In this document: piece after piece, positions 1 to 13,700 of the stretch | Numbering within the stretch: the stretch's first letter is position 1 | Layout: the number at the start of each line of letters is the position of its first letter | From: Manduca sexta | Lineage: Eukaryota; Arthropoda; Insecta; Lepidoptera; Sphingidae | Length of the DNA stretch: 64,000 nt | Reading direction: 5' to 3' | Assembly (NCBI RefSeq): GCF_014839805.1 | Contig: NC_051119.1 | Location: 7,185,245-7,249,244, forward strand | The notes under the pieces: generated by a model | Seen by the model: only the letters and a program-made list of their open reading frames with translations | The model's database searches: none | Told to the model about the DNA's origin: nothing | Translations under genes and position numbers: made by a program

Positions 1-384
1 AAAACACTCACAGATAGAAATCTTGTTAAGGGGCATGTCTTTTCCAGTCTCTTTTGTCTACAATTACTCCCTTTGTGGTCTCGAGAGTATATTTATCTCT
101 TTCTAACGTGTGAAAAATTATACATGCATCCCTCTCGTTGCTCTTTGGCAATCCAATTTGAGATTTCCGCTTGCGTTTGTTATGTTTTTTCTTTTTTATC
201 TTTCGCTTAAAGATATAGTAAAGGTGAGGTTTTAGATCATTCAGTAAGGTACAAGAAATGAAATGCTTAAGATTTTAAAAACATTTATCGATTTCAACAT
301 AGCCTGAGAATAATCCTTATTTATATTAAAATAGGTATCAATTTAGCTGGACACATTGCAAATATCTACCTATGACATGGTGAC
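1..384. other. AT-rich intergenic DNA, nothing recognised
   Basis: I see no coding exon, RNA gene or clear repeat in this stretch. Confidence 0.5.
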
Positions 385-602
385 CAAGCACTATTAAATA
401 GGCCATCAGTTTTACATGGTGTAGGAGGCGTTAAGTTCGAATCGCGGTTAGGGAAAAGTGATATTATGTTTTTCTATCCCTTATCAGCACGGAGTATGGA
501 ATTTGGTTCTAGAGAATTATAATATGGCAATAGTCTCATACCCTGTCGTAGTTGTGCCTCTAACTACCCCTTCGGATAAATAAGGACGCGATAATGTGTG
601 TG
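385..602 (+). repeat. Degenerate tRNA-headed SINE, family D
   Basis: A B-box-like AAGTTCGAATCGCGG lies near 435, and the element ends in the family tail (CCCCTTCGGATAAATAAGGACG). The order matches the better copy at 33165-33440. The head has lost much of its A box, so this is an old copy. Confidence 0.6.
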
Positions 603-608
603 CTAATA

Positions 609-725
609 ATGACAAATTAGTTTTCCCCGAGACTCGCCGAGCTTCACTGCTCGGTGTCATAATAAGTGCCACTGCTAATCCTGGCTTACAGGAGCTGTAC
701 TGGTGGGTGTGAGGGCGGGAAAGTC
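609..725 (+). repeat. Family F retroposon 3' fragment
   Basis: It resembles the 3' halves of the elements at 59258-59576 and 49262-49545: CGCCGAGCTTCACTG, then CTGGCTTACAGGAG, then GGGAAAGTCTC. It abuts the family D SINE on its left. Confidence 0.6.
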
Positions 726-2017
726 TCTGGCGCTAATAACATTTAATACTATATCAATCAAATGAAATTTACTTGAAACTCGCGAACCAGGCTTTCTATT
801 TTTCACATATTTGGCAGAAAGCATCGCAGGTCCTTTGTTTTTCATCTAGTGTCTCTTCTATAACTATAATTTTATTAGTTTATGTTAAAAATACATTCAA
901 TATCAATAACACATTTTTCAAAGCGCCATTTGTCACGTCAATTGCGTATTTTTTAACGAATCAAATATTGAATTCGGAACTTAAACGCAATCGAACACTG
1001 TTGAAAGTATTTCAAATATGAAAAAAAATACTTTTTAATTTTTTGTGACGCGGTTGCTATTCAGCCAGTTTCAACTAAAGAGTTGGAAATATAAACAATC
1101 ATGTGGAATGTATTTTTTAGAACTTATGGTTGAATTGAATGATCAGAATATTTGAACGGATGAGTATTTTTTTTTGGCAGAAATCGTCGCGAGCACAATT
1201 ATAGTAATCTAGATTATAATACTAGTAACTCTAGTTTTCGATTGCGGTTCCATTCGCGAATGAATATATCAAAAATGTGTTTTTTGGGTAAAACATATTC
1301 GTTGGAATTCTGGCTTATAAAAATTAATACCTATCAAGTATCAAGTGAAAAATCTTATACGAAACTTCAACAAAGTATCGTGCACCAATCCTTCAACCCG
1401 TTTTCCGCAAAATAAAACTAGCCACGCAAACCAACCCTCCGTAATAAAAGGGGTGAAAAATATCATCTAAACGTCAAAACCAAATAATTTAAAAACGATA
1501 TCCACCCCACATGGGAAATTGTTACGGCGCGTGTCACGGATTAGCGCCATCTTGCGGTGCGGTAATTAAATTTCGCGCCAAAAAGAATTCGAATCAAATT
1601 GCGTGGTTAATTCTTTTGTAGTTTTAATTGGTCATATTGGATTAAATGTCAGTTTGAGGAATGTGTATATGTTAGATAAATAGACTGGACGGGTTAAGTG
1701 ACCTCTTCTGTTTCTATTACGCTGTCTAAGACGCTTTTCCCCGTATTCATAAACATCACTATGAGGACGCATAGCAGTGGCGAAAGGTGAAGTTTTCCAA
1801 AAGGGAATTCGACACAATATATTTAAACCATTTATTTTTCTACACACACATAATAACAAAAAAGTATAAAAACACACACACACACACAGTTAACAATATT
1901 AGGCATATAACGGATATATTCCATGAAGTCTGATAGAAGGGTTGTCAGCGCAGTATACGCTGTTAAACAGCATTGATTTTCAGCTGTACCCCAGATTTTT
2001 AGCTGTACCCGAGGCAC
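726..2017. other. AT-rich intergenic DNA
   Basis: No supported gene. It contains one AGCGCCATCT motif (1543-1552) and a short (CA)n run (about 1872-1888). The open frames here are short and lack codon bias or splice context. Confidence 0.5.
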
Positions 2018-2031
2018 TTATATGCATAAAT

Positions 2032-2226
2032 AATAATAATAATAATATCAGCCCTGTATTATACACTTGCCCACTGCTGAGCACGGGCCTCCTCTACTAC
2101 TGAGAGGGATTAGACCTTAGTCCACCACGCTGGCCTAGTGCGGATTGGTAGACTACACACACCCGCGAAATTCCTACAGAGAACTTCTCAGATATGCAGG
2201 TTTCCTCACGATGTTTTCCTTCACCG
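2032..2226 (-). repeat. 5'-truncated SINE, family A, with 14-bp target duplication
   Basis: The 3' half of the family A SINE in reverse orientation: an (ATT)n tail at the left, then the conserved body up to about AACGGTGAAGGAAAACATCG. The tRNA-like head is missing. The direct repeat TTATATGCATAAAT lies at 2018-2031 and again at 2227-2240, which marks a target site duplication and a single integration event. Confidence 0.88.
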
Positions 2227-2240
2227 TTATATGCATAAAT

Positions 2241-4202
2241 GCGGTCTGCAAATCGTTCTAATGATAATTAAATTCTTAATAAAGGGAAGCCGACAGGAAT
2301 CGGACCTTTCACCACTGACGCACAGCGCACCCGAACGCATAGGTATCGGCATTTCATAGTTTTTTGGCTTTGTTTAGATTTATCTAATAGACAACTGAAG
2401 TAAAGTTATAATCTTAAAGTTAGCTAATTACTGCGTCCCTATGGCTACGCACTGCGAAGGCTGTCGTGCCGAAAGCTTTGAGGAACTGATTTATTGTATA
2501 GTACTGCCGTGTATGGTAAGTAACGTTTGTAGGGAAGCTAGTACGTAGAAACTTGTGGGTTGAATTTTTACCGTTATACTTATAAATTCATGAGTACTAA
2601 TATAATAATTTAAGCAGTAATCTGTTAACCTATTAACTGTCTTATCCGTTTTGAGAATTAGATATATTCGGCGGCGGACGAACATTGTAAAATAGATCCT
2701 AAATACTAAGTATTGCTTGTAGCTCCGCCGACGTGAAATCTTTAGCCGGAATATATGTAATACAGTGACTTTATTTAAATCGTATGTTGTCTTAATTTAG
2801 GACAAAGTCTATCAGTATGTCAAATTTCATCGAAATTCGATCAGCAGTCTTTGCATTTATCATCGTCGAAGAATCAGAAGAAGATAGATCCAACAAAATG
2901 CCATATTATAAAGCCACATGTATTAACTTAAGTCCTAATTGTAATTTTTTTTTCTTTAATTTTACAGAGTAAAAGAAATTAATTTTATAATTACTCTGTG
3001 AACGTGTAGCGACATCTGACGTCCAATAGCATACTCAATAATTTAAGAAATAATTTTATAGCAGTGACATCTATTGAACAATAGCAAAACAATTTAATAC
3101 TGTAGCTAACCAATTCATAATTTAGTTTCCAATAACATTTTGCATGAACGGAAAAAGAAAAAGATCTACGTTGCTTTTAACACACCTACATAATAACATT
3201 ATGAAGTTTATTATTATCTTTCATAGTACTCATATTATACACTACAATGTCCTTCAAACAGGACCTAAATAATGCCTGCACAATGCATATCGCTGCTTGG
3301 CGAAAAAATATACAAAACTGTAGTAGGTGCTTAACTAGACTTGCATATGAGAGCTATCATTTAACTTTGACAGGATATTAGTGATCTATTTATTGAGCGG
3401 ACAGCGCCCGTATAAGATATCCTGGTAGGTCATCGACCCCGGCGAGGACTAATCAATTGACGTATCACATCTGTCAAGATGAATGATTGCAAACTTTCCG
3501 TTAGACTGATTATAAGGTCACGCCTATATCATCATCAGGGTAGGCAGGGGAGATTACCTTTCTACAATTCACCTGGACTACACACTTTTCTATCTCATGT
3601 TATAGAACGATTCCCATAACGGGTGCAAATTTCATTTTGGGATAAGTTATATATTATATGGGAATCTATGACCTCACCAGTATTTAATTTTTAAATTTAA
3701 ATTGCATTTCATCACTTTTGTGTCCATACTTTCAAATATTTGACCAAAATGTTCTACAAACTACACAGTACCTAAATTATAATGAGTGAATTTCAGTCTT
3801 AAGAATCTTTTTCGCCTAATCTCACGTAGTTTCATCACATAAAACAAAGAGTAGCGTTTGTTTATCATTCTCTGGTTGGATCTGATACCTTATCATTGTT
3901 TTGTCACACGACATAGAGTATTAAAAGAGTAGTCATATTTTTGCATAAAATTAAATACGATTTTGTTTTTACCTCAAGTAATTGTTTAGGTAAAAGTAAA
4001 AAAAATATCTCTAATTTAAAAAAAAGACCTGTTAATTGTTTGCGCCTAAGAAATAATACACGGAATTTGGAACACTATTCGACTGTCATTTCCAAAATTA
4101 TTGTATGAACACTATTTTAGAAAATAATTTAGCTTTTTAAATGTAATACTTAATTCAATATTATTTTATATTCTTCGAGCATATGTTAACTAAAATAAAT
4201 AC
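2241..4202. other. AT-rich intergenic DNA
   Basis: No gene seen. A stretch near 2795-2860 (CAAATTTCATCGAAATTCGATCAGCAG in part) resembles the common 3' tail of insect non-LTR retrotransposons but is too decayed to place. Confidence 0.4.
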
Positions 4203-4345
4203 CATAGTGATCCACGTAAGTGTGTCGCATTCCGGGATCAGACTGTGTATATCTGGTTCCAACAGGCCGGCATAATTGTGTTGAGGGGTAATCATCACAC
4301 GTCATTCGACATTCTATTGGACCCTACTCTACCATCAGGTGTAGA
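4203..4345 (+). repeat. Family C retroposon fragment
   Basis: It shares with eight other sites in the window the block running from CCACGTAAGTGTGTCGC through GGCCGGCATAATTGTG to ACCATCAGGTG. The poly(A)-side end has been replaced by a long (TA)n run. Confidence 0.7.
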
Positions 4346-4357
4346 TATAAATTTACG

Positions 4358-4361
<4 letters not shown>

Positions 4362-4438
<77 letters not shown>
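4362..4438. repeat. (TA)n microsatellite
   Basis: About 77 bases of uninterrupted TA dinucleotide directly after the family C fragment. It probably grew from the retroposon's A/T-rich tail. Confidence 0.95.
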
Positions 4439-4440
<2 letters not shown>

Positions 4441-4686
4441 TACTTTCTAGATTAAGTATTCTTTGCGTAAGAATTAGATGACAAAAAGAATATTAACTAC
4501 TATGTAACTTACTTATTGAGTTTGAAATAATGTTATGAAAATATTGGAATAGTGTGTAATATTAATATTTATTTTTATGGCCGTCATGTGTAATATACAA
4601 AATAGTTACAATATGTGCAATAATAACTTCATCTCGGACGTACACGACTTTAATTATTACAACAATAATAAAGCTTTATTCTTAGG

Positions 4687-4950
4687 TTTTTTTTTTTTTT
4701 TTTTTTTTTTATTCGGCACGGCGATTTAACCCCACTATAAGTAGAGTGGGGTCCAATAGATTGATAGGATGTCAAGAGATGAGTGCCTGTCGGCAATCGA
4801 CACAATTATGCCGGCCTGTTGGAGCCGGATATACACAGGCTGATCCCGGAACGCGACACACTTACGTGGGCCACTATGGTGGATTTTAACGTCTTGTGTA
4901 CGGTCGCTGTCCGGTCGGATATAAAATATATCCTACCACCAACAAGTAAA
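4687..4950 (-). repeat. Family C retroposon, reverse orientation with poly(T) tail
   Basis: A run of 24 T (4687-4710) is the reverse complement of the poly(A) tail. It is followed by the family C body in reverse, ending near GGATATAAAATATATCCTACC. The tail position fixes the sense strand of this family. Confidence 0.8.
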
Positions 4951-6394
4951 AAACAATTATGGCGTGTTTTATAAAAAGATAATATTATTATGCTTTTTAT
5001 GTTTATACACTCTCGGGTGAAAGCTTTTGTGAAGGCAAAGTTTGATATTATTGTACTATTTTACGCCACAGAGACAATAAAAAATATGTTCTCAGCGTAT
5101 TCCTTGGCCTTGCTTTAGACTTTGCTTAGTTATTATTCTTAACGCCGAACACAACTGATTATAGAAGCTGTGAATATCACAGAAGGGTTCCACATGAAAT
5201 TGTTACCGAAGTTTACTGAGCATTGTGGTACTTAACATCTACCGTAAAGGTGACGAGCGAACTTTTAATTGTAATCTTTGGTAAGTTCCGCTAATATTTT
5301 AAGAGTTATGAGTTAATCTCCAAATAATAATCCACTTGCCTACCGTCATAAGGTGCTTCGAACAACTTCTTCCATCTTCAAAAACGCCCTCTCTGCGATA
5401 CTTAGTCTATATCTAAGAAGAGAGTCGTTCATATCTGAGTTGTCTGACATAAAAATAGCAGTCGGCGATCGTTATCAGTCAACAAACAAATCTTTAGCGG
5501 CTGTCATCGCTTGTAAACAAGGACAATGGACTTTACACGTAACATTTAATTTACAGATCAAATATTTCCACCGAAAACTGATTCACAGAATGGAGTTATT
5601 CGCCATGTTTATTTGATTCATTGAATAGAAATTGGGAATGGCTGAGATAAAAAAATATTAGGAGAATATTGTTCACTCTATTATGGCATTATATTGTAAA
5701 CAAATTAGTAATTTATTCACGTTTAAATATAAAAAGCAGATGTTAATGTTAATTGTTTCTTGTAGAGTCGATTCGTAATTTAATTTTAGTAGGGCATAGG
5801 TTTAAGGAAGACAATCTAGTCTTAATTTAATTTAGTGCTTAAGTATTATTATTATGTAATGATTGTGTTATGTGTTATGCTTTTTGTTAAAGAAATAAAA
5901 AAATATATATAATATTATAATTACCATAATTAGCTAATGTCTCCTTACCCTTGTATCATCCTCTTCCAGTGACCGTCCTGAGCCGAGGTTCGTACCCTGT
6001 TAGTGGGTTACCCTCAGGTTGCTTAATTTTCAAGGGTTGCGAACGCCTAAAGCGCTCACCCAAAAAGTCCAGTGTGTTTGTATAAGCTGACCCTTATCGA
6101 GCTAACATATGTATAGTCAAGATAAAGAAAAGGTAAGGTCCAAAAAGAGCTCATCATAACAAATTTTTTATTCAGTTTAATAATTATATATTTTCTATGT
6201 TTGCACCAGGTATGTGGTCCGTGGCGGCCTCTTCAATAAGGTTTAAGAGTATTGTGTATGTTTACAATTATGTTCAAATTGTGTTAAAATTGTAATGACT
6301 ATTTTAATTGTGTAATTATTTTCTATTTTCCCTCATTGAAATGTAATTAGCGTTATATGTTTTTCGCATATAACATTATTTAGTTTGAATTGAT
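4951..6394. other. AT-rich intergenic DNA
   Basis: Nothing supportable as a gene. The 87-codon open frame near 5353 has no splice or homology support that I can see. Confidence 0.4.
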
Positions 6395-6510
6395 GATAGA
6401 ATCCGAAAATTAGTTTAATTTCAATGTCTAACATTCGCGTAAATATAAGAAATCATTATAATTTTCTCCCGTTTCGAAGACGTTGCAGCCTTCATGGTCA
6501 CGCAGGGAAT
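6395..6510 (+). repeat. Family G dispersed repeat
   Basis: Contains GTCTAACATTCGCGTAAA and, at 6485-6502, the 18-mer GCAGCCTTCATGGTCACG that recurs at 20286, 25150 and, reversed, near 62433. Part of an uncharacterised dispersed element. Confidence 0.6.
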
Positions 6511-6684
6511 CTGCAATCTAAATTATGAAAGTTAAATCAGCTAATTAAAAAATTATATCTTCTCATTTGTTGTTTAAGCAAAGCTAATCTCGTATTGCCG
6601 AGGCCTCCCAGTGCGCAGTTAAATTAACATGCACTCGTTCATTAACTACATTAATACGCTTACTAATCATTCCCTGCTATTTCA

Positions 6685-6742
6685 CACACTGACGCCTTTT
6701 ATTCCCGAATCGGTAAGCAGAGTCGCAACTGCTGCACTCTAC
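6685..6742 (-). repeat. Family D SINE tail fragment
   Basis: The CGCCTTTTATTCCCGAATCGG and GCAGAGTCGCAACTG segments match the family D 3' end in reverse. The rest of the element is missing. Confidence 0.5.
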
Positions 6743-6811
6743 TATCTGATGCAACTGATCTATCTCGAACACTAGTAATTTTATATTAAAGTAGACTTCA
6801 GTATTTTTTAT

Positions 6812-7030
6812 GGACACGGTTATTTGATCCCTCTGCACCTGATGGTAAGTGGAGTGGAGTCCAGTAAAATGTCGACTGACGAGACACACAATTATGTCGG
6901 CCTGTTGGCACTGGATATACACAGGCTGATCCCGGAACGCGACAAGCTTAGGAGGGCCACTATGGCGGGTTTAACACCTTGCGTACGGTGGTTGCTATCC
7001 GGGCGGATATAAAATATATCCTACCACCAG
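6812..7030 (-). repeat. Family C retroposon, reverse orientation
   Basis: The body matches the reverse copy at 4687-4950, from CTGCACCTGATGGTAAGTGG through GGATATACACAGGCTGATCC to GGATATAAAATATATCCTACC. Confidence 0.75.
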
Positions 7031-9464
7031 CAAAACTAACCTAACTTATTTTAGAGCACAATTATATAGAGACAATCTTAACTAATTAATTATTTAAAGG
7101 CATTTTGTCTAAGGTCCGTGGAATTGGAACCTATGGCCTTCGTGTAAACAATATGTTGCAAAAGGGCTAAGAGGGCCAGAAACTTTAGTACCAAATAACA
7201 ATGAAATAAATTGTCTCTATTTTCGCCTATCGACATATCAATCGTGATAGATTCGTTTATTTCACGTCGTTTAGCGAGTGCGTCGACATCTCACCCGCGA
7301 ATCGTGGAGTCACGATGTTCGCGTCCCAGACTCTATTACGTATCTTTATAACCATTATTGAACATGTCATAGAAATAAATGATTGGCTATTGCCAATCAC
7401 CAGAGTTAGTTCATCAGAGTTGAGTTATTCTAATTATTATCTATTGTCTATAATGTATGTTCTAATTAAATTACACATTTACGATGTTCATCTTTTCCCT
7501 TCACGTGTGCCAAATTTCATAATTCTAGGTCAACGGTAAGTTATTATATAATTTAGGTATTGATTCTCTTCTGAAATCGCAAAATATGTGACAAAACGGT
7601 CATATCTTTTGATACCGTTGGCTTACAAGTTGTTATTTTACAGCTGTAAGATCGTAGGTCTGAGCATTTGATATTTAAAATTGGAAACCTCTACGCGTTC
7701 TTGAGAAGAATGGCCTTGATATACAGACGGACAACGAAGTGATCCTATAAGGCTTATATATGAGGTACAGAACCCTAATGAAAAAATTTAGAGGCAAATT
7801 AAAACACTTCACAAGAGTTACAGACGTATACAGATTAGTTGTATTCGTTTTTCAAATATATTTTTTTATTATGATATGGACAAATTGCTTTACAAGAGTT
7901 GCATAAGAGACTGTCAAATAGCCATCGATTTCTATGAAGATACGTAATGGCGTCTCGCGTTTATCTCTGTCGCCTCACATACTGGGATTGTGTATTGAAA
8001 CAGATCGCATCCAACCACCGACTAAAGAGGATATCACTAATATTTGGAATTTGTGTCAGTGAGTATATACTTTTTTGTGATGGAACTTTTTGGGTGTTTA
8101 AAATTTGTGTTGTAACATTCTTATTTTAAAAAGGTAACGATTTTTTTTTGTGGCATGGTTAGTAAATTTTTTTTTAATTAATTTTTTTAGTTCTATTTTT
8201 CTTTATTACGTAAGTTTTATATGTTGATAGACAGTTGAAAAAAATATTATTTTTTAAATATTTGTGATTTATTTAAATAAAGTCATTAAAGCCATTTTTG
8301 TTGGACAAGAAATTAGAAAATTGCATTTTAATAAATACGATATACTTGGTATTTTTATTATTAAGACTTTATTGTTTGCACAAAATACCTACTATAATGA
8401 GTATTTATTTAATAAGAGACATATATAAATTCTTTCAATTACAATAACAATAAAAAATTATACATTACCTTAGTAAGTAAAACAATAGGTTATTGTTCCC
8501 AAATAAATAAATAACACACTGTCAAAAGTAGACTTTTAAATACTCAATTTATTCCTAAGAATATCACTATTCTATAGTTTTGCATCATGTGATAACAGTT
8601 TCACCAAGCGTCTGACAGGCGGCGACACTTGTCATATAAAGTTATTTATAGCATAATAAACAAATTACTATTAATTTAAGTATTTTTGAATCCATTTCCC
8701 GAACAGGAATCATTGATACAATTTTATTTTAACCTTGAAATGATGTAATATCCAAGTTTGATTTAAAGCGAGGTTATTGGAAATAGCATTTATGGTTTCA
8801 TACTTCGTTGTAGCCTATTGGGTGTTTCCACAATAGGTGCCGTGAGAATAATACCACATGGGGATTATTGATTTTGATTTATGATTACAAATGGTTAAAT
8901 TGGTTTGAAGCTTTATTAACAAAGACATTAAAGTATAAAGTTAGCTGTAGACCGGATATCCAAGCCACATTTTCGCTCCAATTATTATTATTATTATTAA
9001 ATGGTAATAAGTCGTTGTCTTATTTGAAATGTCCGTGTACCAAGATGTCACAGCGTTTTAAATATTAATACAAAAATAATATATTTACAGAAAATATTCT
9101 AATATTCGCATTAAAATCGTGCAAATTTTAATATGGGCTAAATATTAAGTATTTTACATTGATGTTTTACTATTTTAAAGGAGATTGAGTAACAATTACA
9201 TAAACGCAAAATTTTTGTATGTGATATTCCCAATATCCGCTCTATATAATCTTAGAACTCATGTTTATTAATAAATAAAAGAAATTAATTCGCAAAGCTA
9301 TGAAATTATAGGAATAATTTTTATTCGTGAATTTAGTATGTAGAAATTTTTTGCGTAGGATCGGAGGCGGTTGGAAAGAAGTGCTAATCAGTGACTAATA
9401 TACTTACTCATGTTATAGAAAATACGATGATATCTATGTATTGACGTTTATCGGTTAAATAGCC
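7031..9464. other. AT-rich intergenic DNA
   Basis: No exon, RNA gene or clear repeat recognised. Confidence 0.4.
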
Positions 9465-9680
9465 TTTGCTCGGGCTTCACACGCGTGGAAAAGTTTTGTC
9501 CGGGATAAAAGTCCGGCTTTCTATTTTCCCGGGATAAAATGGAGCCAATATTTTAAGTAATACCTCTAGTAATACATCGATGAAAACAGCATTAAATTCC
9601 ATGCAGTAGTTTTTGTGTGATGCGTGTACAAACATAGAGACAAACAACAGACAAAAATTGTAAAAACTCTATTTTGCTTT
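9465..9680 (+). repeat. Family E CR1-like LINE 3' tail
   Basis: The order GGGCTTCACACGCGTGGAAA, then a CCGGGATAAA motif (twice), then ACAAACATAGAGACAAACAA fits the 3' untranslated tails of non-LTR retrotransposons common in Lepidoptera. It is 5'-truncated and decayed. Confidence 0.5.
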
Positions 9681-10420
9681 GGTTGCTCTACTAAAAAAAA
9701 ACAAAAATATAAGTTTTTCTTAACTATCTATTATGTATAGATATCGGCCTGCTACAGTTTTATTGTATGTAATAAAAATATTATGTTTTCCCGGCTTGTT
9801 CTCTGTACAATAGTTTTAAAATGATTATTTTGTGCTTTATATTCGTAAGCCTATTATTAACATCAGGTAGAATGTGGCCGGCAAGGTGATTACGACCACT
9901 GAGTGACAGTTTTGTTGCTCTTTGTGTAACAGAAACGTGGAAACAAGTGAATAAATCTGACGTTAAGTGCTCTCTAACCATACACTCATAATTCCATAAG
10001 AATTAAGACCAAAACAGCGATTGGAAGGGAAGGGGGGTTGTACAAAAAGAACAGGAATAAGGAAGTCTAAGTGTTTGTTTGGGTTATTGCAAATCTTACA
10101 TTTTGATGATCACCTCACAGGGAATCGTTCTTGCAATTTAATTCCTCAGTTACTCGTTAAGTCAGAGAGGGCAGATAACGATTCTGCAAGATGTTTGCAG
10201 ATGATTGATTATGTATTATCAGTAGAAGATAAGATAATAATGTACACAACACAATAAAAATAACACAAACGTTCTAGAATAAACTGAAGTTTTTTTCTGA
10301 GATACATTAAGAATCTGCTGGGCTTTTCTAGAATCTTTGTAATTTCATATTTCGTACTTGATTGGCCAAACAGTCCAAACGTTTGACCAAATATCCCAAT
10401 GCAATGAGTTGTATGTAACA

Positions 10421-10727
10421 ATGTCTTCTCTTCGAACAGAAATGGCAGACCAACGTTTTCTGGAGCCTGGGAAGGTGATTCGCCCCATAATAGACCACGA
10501 AGGCGTCAAGCTCCTAGTAGAACGGCTGTACGGCATCTCAGTGCTAGAGCTAACTGAACTCAACGGCTATGATGATAAGAATTACAAGATCATCGAAGAT
10601 CCCAATGTGAAGAATCCGTTGATTACCAACCATTGCCCACATGGGTATGTCCTGAAGATCATGAACTCTATGGACTCTGAGAATGTCACGGTTGTGGAGG
10701 CGCAAAACGAGATTATGAACTTTTTGG
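10421..10727 (+). CDS. HYKK: HYKK exon 1 (residues 1-102)
   Basis: Runs from the start codon to donor GG|GTGAGT, leaving one base of the next codon. It encodes the N-lobe start with GYDDKNY (49-55) and the lysine-bearing strand YVLKI (76-80). Confidence 0.9.
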
Positions 10728-13700
10728 GTGAGTATTTTCAAAATTGATTAAATGATAATGGTCTCTAAATTCTAGTAAGCAGTGACAGCATAGGGAGTTT
10801 AACGGACTGCTAGGATGAGTCCGCGTGTAAAACCTAAAGGAACGCACCTCTGACTTATCTCAAGTTAGTAAGTGTGTATTTTCTGTGAATTGAGTGGGCA
10901 AATCATCGTATAAGAATTTCGAGGGTAAGTCAAGTATGCCAATCTGCACTAGGTTAGCGTGGTGGATGAATGCCTTGTCCCGCTCAGTAGTAGAAGAACC
11001 TCGTGCGCAGCAGTGGAACGTCACATAATGAAGAGCAGATATCAAAATAAAAAATTGTAGTTGCAGCACATCAACGTACAGCAGGATGATTAAATGTATT
11101 TTTGTAACTAAACGCTGAGACGAGAAAGGCACTTAACTGGTTATTTATAGCTCTATTTATACCCATAGAATACGTTTACAATTAAGAATTTGAACTATAA
11201 AGTTTCCTTCTCTGAAAAAACTGTACACATTAGCAGCAACAGATGCACATTAATATTAAGCAGCTAAACTAAACATGACATTATTGGAATGGTACGTTAC
11301 CTTAACCGATACAACTCCAAGAAAACTGTCTCAGGAGACAGTATATAAATCTGTAGTATCCACTCAAACTTTTGATGAAACCTGCGATCTAAGACAATAA
11401 AGTCATGTTAATCGAATAATTCTAGCTACCCGCTCTGTAACCTGCCCGAAGCCGATCCGCAATGTGTTCGGGCACCTGCACTCCGTGGAGAACATCGGCG
11501 GGAAGAAGCACGCTGTCCGCCTACTGGAGTATGTTCCTGGTGAACTCCTGAAGGACGTGCCCAAGTCCGAGCCGCTGCTGTACCAGCTGGGCGAGTTTGT
11601 TGCTAACTTGGATAATAAGTTGCAGGTGAGAAAGGAATTTAAGGGCTACATTGGCTTTTGACTTTTGCTAAGTATTGTTATAGACTACTAATAAAGATTC
11701 ATAATTAACGCCTACCCTCCCTATCTGATTAACTACCCCTAAAAAAGTTATAGTATTAGCTGCATTAAATAAGACACCAATCTACTTAGGAATTTTTACG
11801 TGAATTTATAAAATATTCATTTTTGTTCATATGAATTCAAGTAAACCTTCTAAATTTTATTTTAGTGAAAAAAAACGTTTGTTCATAAGAAGAGAAAACT
11901 TTAAGAGCTATTTGAAATTTGTTCAGCTATTTTGCGCTGACTGCACGATCAAGAGTCTCTTGTTATTAAACGATTCCCACATAAATATTAATAATACGAA
12001 AAATCACGAATACGTTATCAGTTAACGGAAAGAAATTAAGGACTACCAAAAATACTAAAAACCAATCTATTACTTACGTCGTCGGTTTTTTACGAGGCAA
12101 TAATAGCCAAATTTGTTTGTATAATTTATACAACCTTTAGACTGTTCCGTAGATTTTCTGCATAGATAAATGTTCTACTTGACTGACTACTGGCTTTCTT
12201 GTCTAAAATTTCCTAAAGAACTTAAGGAATATTGTCATATCACAAGAATCGTCTTTGAACTTCATGTTAATTTGAACATATTCAGTCTTACTTATAACAA
12301 TTTCGCAAAGCTATATGTGCTTCGTTACGTCTTGACTATTGTGCTGCTTAATTTTTTCTTACTCAAAAACTTGGACTACAAAAACAAAAATGATGAATAA
12401 ATTTAAGCAACGCATAACAAAGTTAACATCAGAGCAAATTATAATAATCGAAATTCATTTTTGATTTTAATCACAGTACCGCGCCTTTACAATAATATTT
12501 AACCTCAAAACACAAATTTATTCGTTCAGCTATAAGTCAAAACCTTCAAGCCCCTTAAGTAGTTTAAACTAGGAACCGGTGATGTTTTTGACAGCTATTT
12601 AACCAATTCTTAACCAACTCTTAAAGCTAAAACAAGTTTACAAGTAAGACTGATTATCTAGGAAGCACTCTTAACAGCTAAGATGTCCATTTTAAATGCA
12701 TCAAGCATCACTTGATGAACATGTCATCACTTTTAAGCAGAAAATTGGTTGATCGTCAATTTAAATGGTCAATAAGCTCAAGGGGCCTATCTTGGATAAA
12801 GCAGTGGTGCCGAAAGTGAAGTTTCTTATCAATTTATTGAAATTAAACGTACTCTAAAGGGCTTAACCTTGAAGGAGAGCACTGGACTCAATTGGCTTCA
12901 GGTTAACCAGTTATCTACCTTTGATAGTAACTTAAACTATATATGTCGCGTTAAACAGCATCAGCCATAGCAGATTATAGCTATATATCTTTGAGTATAT
13001 CAAGGTTTGCTAATACCAGTAAATTGCCTGTCATTGTATAGCAATTATGGTAGAACTGCTATTATATGACCTAGCATTGGACTAACAAAATACGTACACT
13101 GCATATCGTACTTGCTAGCTCCCTCCAGCAAAACAGGGCGCTATCTGTTTTTTAGGAACTATCTACTCACAATTTATAAGATATAAAAAAAATATCATGC
13201 TTCTACAATACGTCATCTTAACTTTGATAGTTTTAATTTTTTGATAATGTGTAATGAAAGAACAAAAGAAAGAAAGAAAATATTGTAACAAGCAGGATTA
13301 AAAAAATAATTACAAAAAGAAAACACTTACATAAATTTACTCGTCACAAAAATGACCCCAACTCAGCATATGCTCATAGTAACCAGTGCTGATCTTTCGC
13401 TGGGCCGTTTGGTGATGTCACGAGTGCCAAAAACATATATGTTAACATATACAATTTAAATATAAAATTTTATAAAGAATATTATGGTAGTTTAAAATTC
13501 CCAAACAGTTAGCTCTGTTATTAATTTTTTTTAAAGAAATTATTTGTAAATCCGCATATTCCTGTCGTAACTTGTGCGCCGAAAACGTTTGAAACGAATG
13601 CTCAAGGTCATTTGTTTGGGAGAGGGTCTTAATCTTATTCATTTAGTTCTCTTTTAACGATCTAATGGTAAAAATATAAGGAAATTCCGGGCAATTAGAA

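Noticed and set aside
10358..10420. 21-codon N-terminal extension of HYKK from an upstream in-frame ATG
   Set aside because: The frame is open, but the added residues look like untranslated sequence and would exceed the family's usual N-terminus. ATG 10421 or 10442 fits better.
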